From the NCBI GenBank assembly GCA_964058845.1, contig CAXKVR010000666.1:1-19771 (forward strand): a stretch of DNA of 19,771 bases, written 5' to 3'. The stretch's first letter is position 1. Every line of letters begins with the position of its first letter. Made by a program: the position numbers and the translations under genes. The notes below the pieces were generated by a model. It ran no database searches, was not told the DNA's origin, and saw only the letters and a list, made by a program, of their open reading frames with translations. This DNA comes from Carex sylvatica. Taxonomy: Eukaryota > Streptophyta > Magnoliopsida > Poales > Cyperaceae. Below are positions 9,701-19,618 of this stretch, piece after piece.

Positions 9701-12529
9701 GAAAAACAATTAAAAATAGACCGTCTTCAGTTACAAATTCTTTCGGCTTGAATTCTTCGTCAGTGATGAAACTGATATGGACTTGGTTTGTGTATTAGAA
9801 AGCTGATTTGCGGGTCCCGTGTATGGGATTATGGTAGACTAGGTGTAGGTAGAAATAATTCGGAGCGCCTTTTGGAGTGTGGAAGGTGGACAAATGGAAG
9901 ACTGAGTTCAAACATTAAATGCTTTGCGTTGCGGTTTTCAATGTTTATCGAGTTTATAAAAGGTTCTTATTTAAAAGTTTGAATAATGAATTCAAAAAAT
10001 TAATATAGATGTTGAAAGCTGTCAAAAAGTAATTTGACATGGTCACAAATACGTGACAGATATCAGCAGTTGATTTATAAATTAATATTTTAATTGGAAA
10101 TATTGTTATTCTTATTTAATTATCTCCATAATTATATGCACGCAATCCATAATTTATTATATAATTTTTGTTATCTTGAAGTGTTGATTAAAAATTGCAA
10201 ATATGTTTTTGTCAAATTCAACAGAAAATATAAAATCTGGAGGCAATACATTAATAGGTTATAAAATTCCATTTTGATATGTCATATACTTTACAAATGC
10301 TTTTGACAAATCTTTTAACATACTCAATTTGAAATGAAATTGTCAGCACATGTGCAACAAAATTCTCATTCTCTTAGGGGTGCGTATGAGAATAATTTAA
10401 TATTTTTTTTCTTGGTTCATATTAAGGTATCATTTCTCCCGAGATTTAATTAACTATATCTCCAAAGTCCAAAGTTTCTAATTAATTTTATTTTATTTCA
10501 TGAAATTGTAATATTAGTTGCACTTTTTTGTTACAAAATAAAAGGTTAGCATGTTACATGAATAATATTAAATAAAGAACATGCCGTTCATATAAACTAT
10601 TAAAATTCGACAATAATTCGAGAATTTTATTCATGAACAATATATATCTTGATATTGTTAATTTAGATTTTATTTGCAAATGAATTAATCTCAGAGAAGC
10701 GTACGTGATGCTACAAAGACAAGCAAGTACAGCGTTACGTGGGTCCCACCGTTTCATTATTGCCAAGTTGCTATAATTTATATTTTCAACAAGCTTAAAA
10801 AAAAATTCTATAAGAAAAAGTGAGATGTGGATTTATGTAGCGGGTCACTATGACATAATCTACATGATTCACCACATGAAACTCAATGTGTCTGATGCCA
10901 CATGAATCCTTAAATGTCATTGATAACATAATCTATTTGCTTCAACAAATCCAGCTATACTAAACGGCTGATTGATTGATTTTAGTATTATACTATTATA
11001 TGATATTATTCCCCCAACTAATCATTAAGTTATAATTATAGCAATTATATAATTATATATAGAGAAATATATTATTATTCCATAGTTATCATAAGTAGTT
11101 GAAACGTTGGACAATGACCAAATTCAGAATTTTTGTCGTAAAAAAAATATCGAATCAGATTTAAATAACTAATGAACTAATTGAATACTCAATAAAATAA
11201 TATTTTAACTTATAATTTTTAGTACTCCAACTTATAGTACTCTTAACTTATAATTCACCAATCATAATTAAAAATATATATTTAATTTTAACTCTAAATT
11301 TAAATCGAATTAGAAATTAGAAATTTGGAGGAGGTAAAAAAACAATATTAAGAAAGAACAAAATCAGTCGAGACCGATGAATCTCCCTTGACCTCATGTG
11401 GGTCTGCCCCTGACTTAGGGAATAGAGTTATAAAAATGTAAATTTATATATTTCTTCATATTTTATTTAATGAATAAATGACATGTATAAATCCAGTCAT
11501 GATCTGAATAATTGGTGAATATACACACACACAGATAAGTACATAAGAAAACAACACAAATGACAAATTTATTTCTATTTCGAATATAAATTTTGTTAAT
11601 TCAGTTTTTATTTTTAGTGTTTTCTTGATACATACAATCAGAGGAGGATTCATAATTTCTACTATATATCATAGGACACTAATTGGATTCAAATAATTAA
11701 TGAGGCTCAAATCCATTAATTTATCGTGTACACAATTATAACTTAATTTATATACCTATGTTTATTATAAAATCTATTATAATCATAGAATCGATTGACA
11801 CAACATTGAAATATTTTTAGTAAGCTAATTAGAAATTTGTTTGGCACAATTCAAACTAGGAATGTATTTAACAAATTAGCAAATTGAAATCAAAGTTCAG
11901 ATAAAAATGTAACCAAAATATAAGTGTTGAATAATAAAAGGCACAAAAAGTTTGGCCAATCAATTTCTTAGAATTGTAATAATAAGTTTCACCATCAAAT
12001 CTTTATTGTTCTTATATTATCTTTCATTCTATTAAATAGAGTTTCACATATCTGAAAAAAAAAACAAAATACACATAATCAATCAAAACTCAGAAAAAAC
12101 ATGTTCAAGAATTAGACTAATTCGAACTAGAAATAGACACTATATTGGATTAAGGATATACATTAAACAATTAGTACTGGATCGAATGAAAAAAAATTAA
12201 TCTAATAGTAGACACTTACCTATTCCAAATTGTGCATAGAAGTGTCTATCCCAATTTTTACATATATCAGCTAATGCATACATTGTATCCAAAACAAAGC
12301 AAGAAATTATGCATAATCACACTAATAATATTTAAATATTACAAATTTTATAAAACATAAGTATTCAATCACGTTTTGATTCTATAAGCATGTTTTACAA
12401 ACAAAACAAAAAAGTAAAAAATTTGATCGTTGTTGTCAAACTTGTAAATGGCTTCATCCTCACCTCATCTTAGGTACAAAGAGAAATAGTGAAAGTCTGA
12501 AAGAGTCGAAAAATAGTTCAATTTTTTTT
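9701..12529. other. Long AT-rich intergenic region, no gene seen
   Basis: About 2.8 kb without a convincing gene. Open frames are short and AT-driven. The stretch 10690-10760 is slightly GC-richer and holds the near-palindrome CGTGGGTCCCACCG. At 11365-11425 a moderate-GC patch (around GACCTCATGTGGGTCTGCCCC) resembles plant repeat sequence, but no ends were found. A small CA run lies at 11522-11532. Confidence 0.6.
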
Positions 12530-12700
12530 TTTTACAAATAGCTGAGAAATGAATCGAATAAGCACGAGCTGAGCTGTGTCAAATTTGAATTTGCTAATAA
12601 CGAATTAAGTCAAGATTGAACGAGCTTACCAATTATAAGTTTTTTTTCAAATTAGTTTTGAACGATCTACGAATTACGAGCTTTTTTTTGTCTGATATTC
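12530..12700. repeat. Decayed repeat with CGAGCT/AACGAGCTT motifs
   Basis: Scattered CACGAGCTGAGCT, GAACGAGCTTACC and TACGAGCTTTTTT motifs resemble the degenerate CGAGCTCGAA-rich elements common in plant genomes, and the motif style of the hAT-like element at 13512. Inverted termini and target duplication were not found, so this is a tentative remnant. Confidence 0.3.
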
Positions 12701-13503
12701 AATCAAGTATATGAAGAAATGAAAATGTGAAGTCTAAGTGGGAGGTGATTAGCAATTCTTTGGTGGGACAGGATAAAATGTGACCACATGGTCAAAGTAT
12801 TTGTTGGATTCGTTGACTAAAGGGGTCAATAAATGTATTGTCGGAATAAGTAATAAAGAGACCAAATCAAATGTGTTCACAGAGACATTCCTTTCATTTC
12901 TTTCTTTTACTTTTTTACTTTTTTTGAAAATAATAATTAAACCAAAAGAGTATTATATGTAAATGATTTTTTCTGGTGTATTTGTAATTAAAATGTCAAC
13001 TTGTTTTGTGATATAAAAAAAAAGGAAAATAACATTTCTCTAGATATCTGATTATCGTTGTCAGATTAGCCAAGCATTAATCTCAACCTATTATAATTAT
13101 ATTATATATATATATATATCATTATTATATAAAATATAATTAATGTTTGACATGGGTCACAGAGGGTTCAGAAGAAATTGTCACGAGATATAAATATTAG
13201 ATAATTAATATTTTAGTGCAATTTGAAAATCGATTAGCAATCAAGTGACTAATTTGATAAATTTTTATTATAGTTTTATTACCATTTGATAGATGATCAA
13301 AATCAAAATGATTCTTAAATTGGATTAGCATTGAAGCATGCATAGTCCTTCCACCTGATGAAGAGCACACTTTGAACTTTTAATTTGATAGCGTGTTCTT
13401 AAACTCAATGTCAAGTTTTTGATTAAATTAAATTTAAATTTGATTGAATTGATTTCAAAGGACAAAATCAAATCATCAAAAACTAATATACTTTTTGGAA
13501 TTC
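12701..13503. other. AT-rich intergenic DNA with a TA microsatellite
   Basis: No gene was recognised. A TA run lies at 13103-13119. The frame starting at GTG near 12780 has no ATG and ends in a hydrophobic low-complexity stretch, so it is not called. Confidence 0.55.
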
Positions 13504-13511
13504 TTTAGAAG

Positions 13512-14022
13512 TAGGGGTGACAAAAAAGCTCGTAGCTCGTGTATGGATTGTGACTAGTATCTGGTTCACTCGCTAACAATTTGTTTGTTAGTGGACCGAA
13601 ATGTTACCGAGCCAGTACATCACTAGCTCGATCCTAAATTAATAACTTTGAACTAGGGCCTAGCTCGCTCGCTCGCTCGCTAGCGAGCCACCTCGGTCCA
13701 AGTATGAATTTGTGAATTGGTATGAATTTGTGTGAATTTAGTATGCATGAATTTATTTTGTGAATTATATATATTTGTATGAATTTTAGTATGTATGAAT
13801 TTAGTTACAAACTTAATTTATAGTAGTTAACTTTATAATACATTATCTAATACATTTGAGTTTTTGGTCCACGAGCTTTTTCGAACTGATTCGACTCGCT
13901 AGTTGTCAAAACAAACGAGCCACGAGCGACTTTTTCAGCTCGAATTATTGGGTCGCTCATAACCTGTTCGTTGCTAAAATAAGCGAGGCATGAGCTTGAT
14001 CTCAGGCTCGTTACCAGCCCTA
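13512..14022. mobile_element. hAT-like MITE (511 bp) rich in CGAGC motifs
   Basis: The ends are TAGGGGTGAC on the left and, inverted, TAGGGCTGGTAACGAGCC on the right. They are flanked by TTTAGAAG (13504-13511) and TTTAAAAG (14023-14030), an 8-bp duplication with one mismatch, matching hAT insertions and their TAGGG-type termini. The interior carries many GCTCG/CGAGC motifs in both orientations, including a GCTC tandem run (13664-13682) ending in CTAGCGAGCC. A TATGAATTT-repeat section lies in the middle (about 13703-13803). No coding capacity; non-autonomous. The mismatch in the duplication suggests an older insertion than the perfect ones in this window. Confidence 0.8.
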
Positions 14023-14030
14023 TTTAAAAG

Positions 14031-14355
14031 TGATGTTTTCCGTTGAAAATTTATAAATTTTTGGAATAAAAATAATAAGCAAATAATAATTTAGACAAGA
14101 AAAGGAGACAGATGTTCCAAACAGCACATGGATAGCATTTTTTTATTTGTTTTTTCTTCTTTCTTTTATGTAGGTTAAGGTGACTAGCCAGATCCTTTGG
14201 AAATTGCACCCACTTTCTGTATCAGTTGCAGCATCCTCTACACATCCAGTTATTATCCACACTACTACTGGCACTGGGTCACAATAAATGTTTCTTTCCT
14301 TCTCAAAATGTCTCTTCTTTTAAGGGCATAAAGGTACCAATTTTACTCCTATCCA
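14031..14355. other. Intergenic DNA with an exon-like patch
   Basis: A pyrimidine-rich tract ending TTTTATGTAG (14164-14173) precedes an open 37-codon plus-strand stretch (14174-14287, ending TAA) of higher GC. It resembles a splice acceptor followed by a terminal exon. The encoded peptide (VKVTSQILWKLHPL...) is not recognised and no upstream exon was found, so no gene is called. Confidence 0.35.
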
Positions 14356-14364
14356 ATGAAAAGG

Positions 14365-15733
14365 GAATTTTTTTCACAAACCATAATTAATAAATAGAAA
14401 ATTACCAAACTAATATGATTACTTTTTTTTTTTCAAAAACCATAAAGACCGGACGGACCGTCCGGTCTCCCGTTTTTTTTTTTTTTTTTTTCGTTATTTC
14501 AATTTTTTATTTTTTTTTACAAAACCGCCACAGAAGATCAAGAATTTTTTTTTTTTTTTTGAGACCGAACGGACTGTCAAGTCTGGCTTTTTTTTTTGTT
14601 TTTTTGTTTTTGTTTTACCAAACTATTTTATATTTTCTCCGAATATTACTGTTTTCATCATTTTTATTTGTGTTTTTTCTCCGGATATTACTGTTTTCAT
14701 CATGAATTTTTGTTCTATGGAAACTAGACTTCAGACGTGGTAAAAAACACTGAACAATTATGAATTTTTATAGCTGTTATGACCTTTGCCCATTAATCAT
14801 TAGAACTGTACTTATCTGTAATATTTTTGTATAGAGAAGTTTTGTTCTCTGGAAACTAGACTTCCATACCTTTAGTTTGATATAAAGAATACAAAAATCC
14901 ATGTAGCCGTTTTCTCTAAATCGAACTTTTAATCTGGTCAAAAATCGGGACTGCTTACTGGAATTTTTATAGCTGTTAATTTTTATAGCTGTTATGACCT
15001 TTGCCCATTAATCATTAAAAATGTACTTATCTGTAATATTTTTGTATAGAGAAGTTTTGTTCTATGGAAACTAGACTTTCATACCTTCAATTTAATATAA
15101 ATAATACAAAAATTCATGTAGCCGTTTTCTCGAAATCGAACTTCTAATCTGGTCAAAAACTGAGACTGCTTACTGGAATTTTTATAGCTGTTATGACATT
15201 TTCCCATTAATTATTAAAACTGTACTTATCTGTAATATTTTTGTATAGAGAAGTTTTGTTCTCTGGAAACTAGACTTCCATACCTTTATTTTGATATAAA
15301 TAATACAAAAATTCATGTAGCCGTTTTCTCTAAATCGAAATTTTAATCTGGTCAAAAACTGGGACTGCTTACTGAAATTTTTGCAGCTGTTAATTTTTAT
15401 AGTTGTTATGACCTTTGCCCATTAATCATTAAAACTGTACTTATCTGTAATATGTTTGTATAGAGAAGTTTTGTTCTCTGAAAACTATACTTCCATACCT
15501 TTAATTTGATATAAAGACTATAAAAATCCATGTAGCCGTTTTCTCTGAATCGAACTTTTAATCTGATCAAAAACTGGGACTGCTTATAAAAATCCAGCAG
15601 TTTCCCGAAAAAAAAAAAAAAAAAAAACCAGACCTGACGGTCCGTCCGGTCTTTATGGTTTTTGAAAAAAAAAAAGTAATCATATTGGTTTGATAATTTT
15701 CTATTTATTAATTATGGTTTGTGAAAAAAATTC
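14365..15733. mobile_element. Non-autonomous Mutator-like element (1369 bp), copy C
   Basis: Both ends start GAATTTTTTTCACAAACC when read inward, and the inverted match runs about 130 bp (14365-14495 and 15603-15733), through an ACCATAAAGACC segment and the GC palindrome (14446-14468 and 15630-15652; a degenerate third at 14562-14584). A perfect 9-bp duplication, ATGAAAAGG, flanks it (14356-14364 and 15734-15742). The ends clearly match those of the element at 4026-5189, but most of the core is different: a tandem array of ~200-215-bp units. No transposase or recognisable gene lies inside. A 26-nt direct repeat TCTCCG(A/G)ATATTACTGT... lies at 14636-14661 and 14678-14703. Confidence 0.92.
14757..15597. 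repeat. Tandem array of four ~200-215-bp units inside the Mutator-like element
   Basis: The anchor GCTGTTATGACCTTTGCCC recurs at 14773, 14988, 15187 (variant) and 15402 (variant), giving periods of 215, 199 and 215 bp. The 16-bp length difference is a short duplication of AGCTGTTAATTTTTAT present in only some units. Each unit also contains TAGAGAAGTTTTGTTCTCTG, GGAAACTAGACTTCCATACC and GTAGCCGTTTTCTC. Units differ at scattered positions. A partial copy of the GGAAACTAGACTTC part precedes the array (14719-14732). No coding potential is apparent. Confidence 0.9.
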
Positions 15734-15742
15734 ATGAAAAGG

Positions 15743-17752
15743 TGCTCTACCAGTACAAATTGTACAAACAAATGAACAAATAAATTATAATGGAGCAAAA
15801 TCTTTTTTGAAGTAGTAAACGAATCCTTCTCTCATGCTCATATATCATCATACACCATTATTAATTATCATTTTCATGTGAGATATTGGATGAATCATGA
15901 TTTTTTTTAATTAGTATCATAGTCGACAGTATGATGAATTATACATGAGTTATTCATTCTAACGCAAAATTTCTGATTCATTCATTGTGTGACAATACAA
16001 AAATAATTAAAACAAAAAATATATAAACATCTAGCATTCAAAAATTTCCATATAAAATCCTTTATTTGAGTTTTAAATCCGTTACCTCCCACATAAAATC
16101 ATCGCCTTTCATCATATACATAATTAGACAGGTGGATACATACATATAGTTATTTGTCATAAAAAAATTATAATGATATATATTGTGATTAAAATAATCA
16201 TATAATTATATGTTATTCTGAATTTCTATTGTCCTATTATTCTATTATATTTTCTAACTTCGTCCCCATTATTTATCTTAATAAAAAAAAAAACTAATTT
16301 TCTTTTAAGAGAGTGAGATATGGCATGACATATTAAACATTATTTTTGTTTAGAAACAGACATTAGATAACATAACACAGCATAGTAGTAGATAGCAAGA
16401 TAGAAAAATGATGGGCAAGGAGAGGCAGCCCATGTGCAAAGGATTCCTGAATGTATGGTCCATGCATGACAAACAAATTCACAATGCTCCAAACTATGAC
16501 CAACCATAAATATACATCCTAACTAGACCTAGCTAGCCACTTGTATATGATCATAATATCATGCATGCTATCATAAGCTCCTTACAAGTTATGATCAACT
16601 CTGAACTGGCTTCTCTATCTTATCTCTCCTTCTCAACCACCATTCTTAAAATACAAAAATTAAATCATTGAGTTGTTTTTATTTAAAGATGAAATATACA
16701 TCAATTCAATAAGAATTAGTTGCTTTAGAATTATATATATACATATAAACTAAATGTAAATGCTACAAAAGGGAAATGAGAGATCTAGAGCATCGTTTGA
16801 TCATCACTTTTTGTTGTGCAGGGGAGCATTGGAGAGAGCAAATAATAGAGTCTCTTGAAAAATATTCTGGACACAAAGCAAACTAGAATCAAGGTTAACA
16901 TTAATATAACTTCTTTATTGTCATTTTCATTTTTTTCAGGCTACTTTTTGTATAGGTATATAAATATGTGGACAGTTTTGTTATGCTAACATAGAGGAAA
17001 TACAAACATGTGATTTAAATCTTATGAAATTGTACTAACAAATTTAAATAATTATAACATGACTAACTCTTGGAAGGAGATAAGTACCTGAGTAAAGCTA
17101 GTGTGAATACTATGCTCACCCAAATTCGTATCCCCTTAGGCACCTGAGACTATTGCAGGAAAAAGAACGTACGGTTTGGATTTAGTTCCAGCCTGATTAA
17201 AAGAATCCGATGCCTATTGTAATTGTAGGGTCTATTTTGAGATTCATGTTTGAGTCAAAAGAACAGTCTGGATTTAATAAATGTACTTCATGTACCTGAG
17301 TTTAGTGGCCATAACTTAAACATCTATTAAATTGGTTTCAAACGACGAATCTAAACAGTTGAAACTAATCTACTTTACGGGTGATGCGTGTACATATAAA
17401 ATTTTAAAACTTTTAATTTTTATTTAGTATATAAAGTCAAGTGGCTGTGAAATAAAATTCTATAAGTTATTTTAATGGATTAATTTATTATTTTTTATTA
17501 TTTTTAACCACTTTACTTTGTACTACATAAATTCAAAAATTTAACATGTATATGTATCGCTTATAAAATAAATTAATTTTAACAATTTAAATTAGTCGTT
17601 TAAAATTATACTCATCAAATTATCACAGGCTACTTTTAAGAACCATGTAACGGTAATATTGACTACAAAAGTTGGCGCAAGGAATAAAATTGATTACCCC
17701 GCGGCACCGCTCATGAGTCGTCCAATGCTCACAGTTTGTTGCATTAATGAAA
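15743..17752. other. AT-rich intergenic region, no confident gene
   Basis: About 2 kb mostly without features. The moderate-GC patch 16405-16660 contains a candidate small ORF, CATGCATG (RY-type) motifs at 16461 and 16560, and a CT-rich tract (16610-16645) like a plant leader. The patch 17090-17390 has moderate complexity (e.g. GTGGCCATAACTTAAAC) like diverged transposon sequence, but no ends were found. Confidence 0.5.
16408..16509 (+). CDS. Candidate small ORF, 33 codons, unrecognised
   Basis: ATGATG at 16408-16413 opens a frame of 33 codons ending at TAA (16507-16509). The second ATG has A at -3 and G at +4, a good plant context. The encoded peptide begins MMGKERQPMCKGFLNVW and contains one Cys and several charged residues. 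It has no signal peptide and matches no small-peptide family I know (not DVL/RTFL, CLE or RALF). The patch is GC-richer than its flanks. A chance ORF of this size is quite possible. Confidence 0.18.
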   Translation: MMGKERQPMCKGFLNVWSMHDKQIHNAPNYDQP

Positions 17753-17849
17753 GCCCAGTCACTGACAGTACCGAGCCCAGAAGTATATTGGGCCTTTACA
17801 TGATATTCCGTTGATGGGCCCTCAAACAACGCAGATTAATTGTTGGGCT
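17753..17849. promoter_or_regulatory. Cluster of five TGGGCY (site II-like) motifs
   Basis: AGCCCA-type sites at 17752-17757 and 17774-17779, TGGGCC at 17789-17794, TGGGCCC at 17815-17821 and TGGGCT at 17844-17849 lie within 100 bp, in a patch much GC-richer than its surroundings (about 17690-17860). Dense site II elements mark promoters of plant housekeeping genes through TCP binding. No gene is evident on either side, so this looks like an orphan promoter or the edge of a gene whose body is missing or too short to see. Confidence 0.4.
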
Positions 17850-18075
17850 TCATCAATTGCAAATCTAGGCTTCATATATACAATGGGTACTTGTCTGATA
17901 TCATGTTCAGGCCTATCGTAAAAATGAAATCGCAATGAAAGAGAAAATAATGGATATTTTTCCTTTGGATAGTTTCTACAAAGATTGGTTTTAACAGTAT
18001 TTTTTTAGTCGACTCTGATATGTTAATTTATCATATATACTTCTTTATTTGTTTGTGTATGATATACCATGCATG
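17850..18075. other. AT-rich spacer before the LINE tail
   Basis: No gene is seen. It is the left flank of the LINE. The LRR reading frame does not continue in it, which is relevant to how the LRR gene was broken. Confidence 0.5.
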
Positions 18076-18722
18076 TTTTTTTTTTTTTTTTTTTTAATGG
18101 TTGGCAGTAAAATGCTCCTAATAAATATATTGATATCAAAAAAAATATTTACAAGGCTTGGCTGCCAAATGACATGCCAGTTTTAATTAATTACAAAAAC
18201 TCTGAAATAAAAATAAATGAAAGAAAAAACTCTTGTAAGACTTTGCAACGGATGATTGATCCGTAAGCCGTAGCATCGAATTTAAGCCTATCCAGTGTCT
18301 ATTGACCAAAATTGTACAACCAGGATGGTATCCTGAATCAACAAGTACACCGGTTTCACTTTGTCAGAGAACAACCTTCTGTTTTTTTCTCGCCATAGGG
18401 GCCATACCTCCATTGACCACACCTTGTTTTTTTGAATGCCGAGTAGCTTGAAGCACAGATAAATCCCACTTCTCTCTAATGTCTCCTCCACTATGAACTG
18501 TGAAATTGAAATGAGCGAAAAACTCCCTCTAGAATGCACTAGCATAAGAGCAAGACCACATTATGTGATTCACCTCCTCTAGGCAAGTTGAATTACAAAG
18601 ATGGCAACCCGGTTGGACCATGCATCCCCGAATTAGAAGTACCTCCTGAGTCAGAATTTTATTCTCCATGATAAGTCAGATGAAGATTTTGACTGTCATT
18701 GGGATTTTTTAGAAGACCACAT
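18076..18722 (-). mobile_element. 5'-truncated LINE (non-LTR retrotransposon) 3' end with decayed zf-RVT domain
   Basis: On the minus strand the fragment opens with a KIP-x-x-VKIFI motif (about 18690-18708), continues with KILTQEVLLIRG, then CHLC (CxxC) and an NHIMWSC (HxxxxC) motif. This is the signature order of the zinc-binding zf-RVT region at the C-terminus of plant L1-type reverse-transcriptase proteins. After a frameshift (about 18470-18530) the late conserved block MEVWPLWREKNRRLF appears in another frame, ending at a stop near 18288. A ~190-bp AT-rich 3' UTR and a 20-nt poly(A) tail (T run at 18076-18095) complete the 3' end. In-frame stops replace conserved Trp positions at 18676-18678 (TGA) and 18529-18531 (TAG). 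The RT and endonuclease domains are absent, as expected for 5' truncation. No clear target-site duplication was found. Confidence 0.85.
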
Positions 18723-19073
18723 ATTGCTTGAAAGGTCCAGATATTGCAAGGTATTGATAGAACAGAGGTGATCAAAGAAGGTAGCGAGAGAGTAATAGTT
18801 AAAAGAGTAGATGCCAAGGTCAGAGAAGGATAGCTTGCTTACCACCTCAGAGGAAGCACGTGAGACGCATGTGACACCAGTCCAGTTGCACCGATTGGTG
18901 TTGATACCGTTGTTCAAACGGTCACTAGGGACAGATAAATCGGATTGAAGAATCTCAAAGAGCTTTCCTAGGAGGTTAGCCTGTGTTTGGTTTAGCTGCG
19001 CAGCTGAGGCTTGAGATGAGGTGCAGAGAGCTGACAAAAACAAGAAGGAGAAGAGAAACGAATACCACCCCAT
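18723..19073 (-). pseudogene. LRR receptor-like kinase, N-terminal fragment truncated by a LINE
   Basis: ATG at 19071-19073 opens a frame with a hydrophobic signal peptide (residues 1-24). An LRRNT-type segment follows, with the cysteine motif RCNWTGVTC (61-69), then SSEVVSKLSFSDLGIYS, and the start of the first LRR, TLQYLDLSSN (108-117). This is the usual N-terminal order of plant LRR receptor kinases. The SLSFSDL...LC-x(5)-LQ-LD-SSN layout recalls the Arabidopsis At1g34420 group, but that placement is tentative. Coding similarity stops at residue 117. The next eight codons (to TGA at 18696-18698) come from the LINE. Remaining LRRs, transmembrane segment and kinase are missing and do not reappear to the left. 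The remnant could at most encode a short secreted peptide. Confidence 0.8.
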
Positions 19074-19618
19074 GAATTTAGAAAGAGTTTAACTGTTTTC
19101 TGAGGGAAAGATCAAAGATGGGGTTTAGCGAATTATACTCAAAAATTTGAAACCTTCTCTCTTTATAACCCCGAATGAGAGGACTTTGACTTGGAAGTTG
19201 CAATAGTTTACGTAAATTAGAAAAAAATGTAAATTAAATGTTCAAATCTCTAGGTTGGGTCCATTGGCACATTAATATGTCGAGTCATTGAGCCCCTGAA
19301 TAATTCTTCTCCAAGAGACCAATACTTGTTTTTTGTTAGTTCAAACCAGTCAGTATACATATTTGTCTTACGAAGCATAGCTTATAAAAGGGGGCAGTGA
19401 CTTTGACATGTTAGGGTTTTCTCATATCTATCGGTGGCCCCACCGAATTGACTGTGACTTTGAAGTTTGAACTTTGAATAAACTGGAAGTGGAAACTTGC
19501 ATCTCAACTAGAGTGAGAAAAATAGCACACCGGATAAGCTAACTCCAGCACGAACTGAAACGGCTACCGCATGAAACGGCACGGTACAAAGTTTCTTATG
19601 TTAAATGGAATTAACTTC
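19074..19618 (-). promoter_or_regulatory. Upstream region of the LRR fragment, with TATA box
   Basis: On the minus strand TATAAA lies at 19162-19167, about 90 nt before the ATG. A start site ~30 nt further on would leave a leader of about 60 nt. Three TTGAC W-box cores (WRKY sites) lie on the plus strand at 19186, 19403 and 19448, and a telo-box-like TTAGGGTTTT at 19411-19420. W-boxes are common near defence-related receptor genes, but these cores are short and may be chance. The promoter seems physically intact although the gene is not. Confidence 0.45.

Noticed and set aside
12780..12962. Plus-strand open frame starting TTWSKYLLDS
   Set aside because: It has a GTG start, no supporting context, and a low-complexity Phe/Leu tail.
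16790..16870. Sequence TTGTTGTGCAGGGGAGCATTG considered as a splice acceptor or miRNA
   Set aside because: No long open frame follows and it matches no plant miRNA I know; no pairing arm was seen.
17623..17829. Open minus-strand frame in the site II-rich patch
   Set aside because: It starts at TTG, has no ATG near its beginning, and matches no family I know.
18288..18545. 85-codon minus-strand frame starting with ATG
   Set aside because: It is the C-terminal, frameshifted part of the LINE protein (MEVWPLWREKNRRLF block), not an independent gene.
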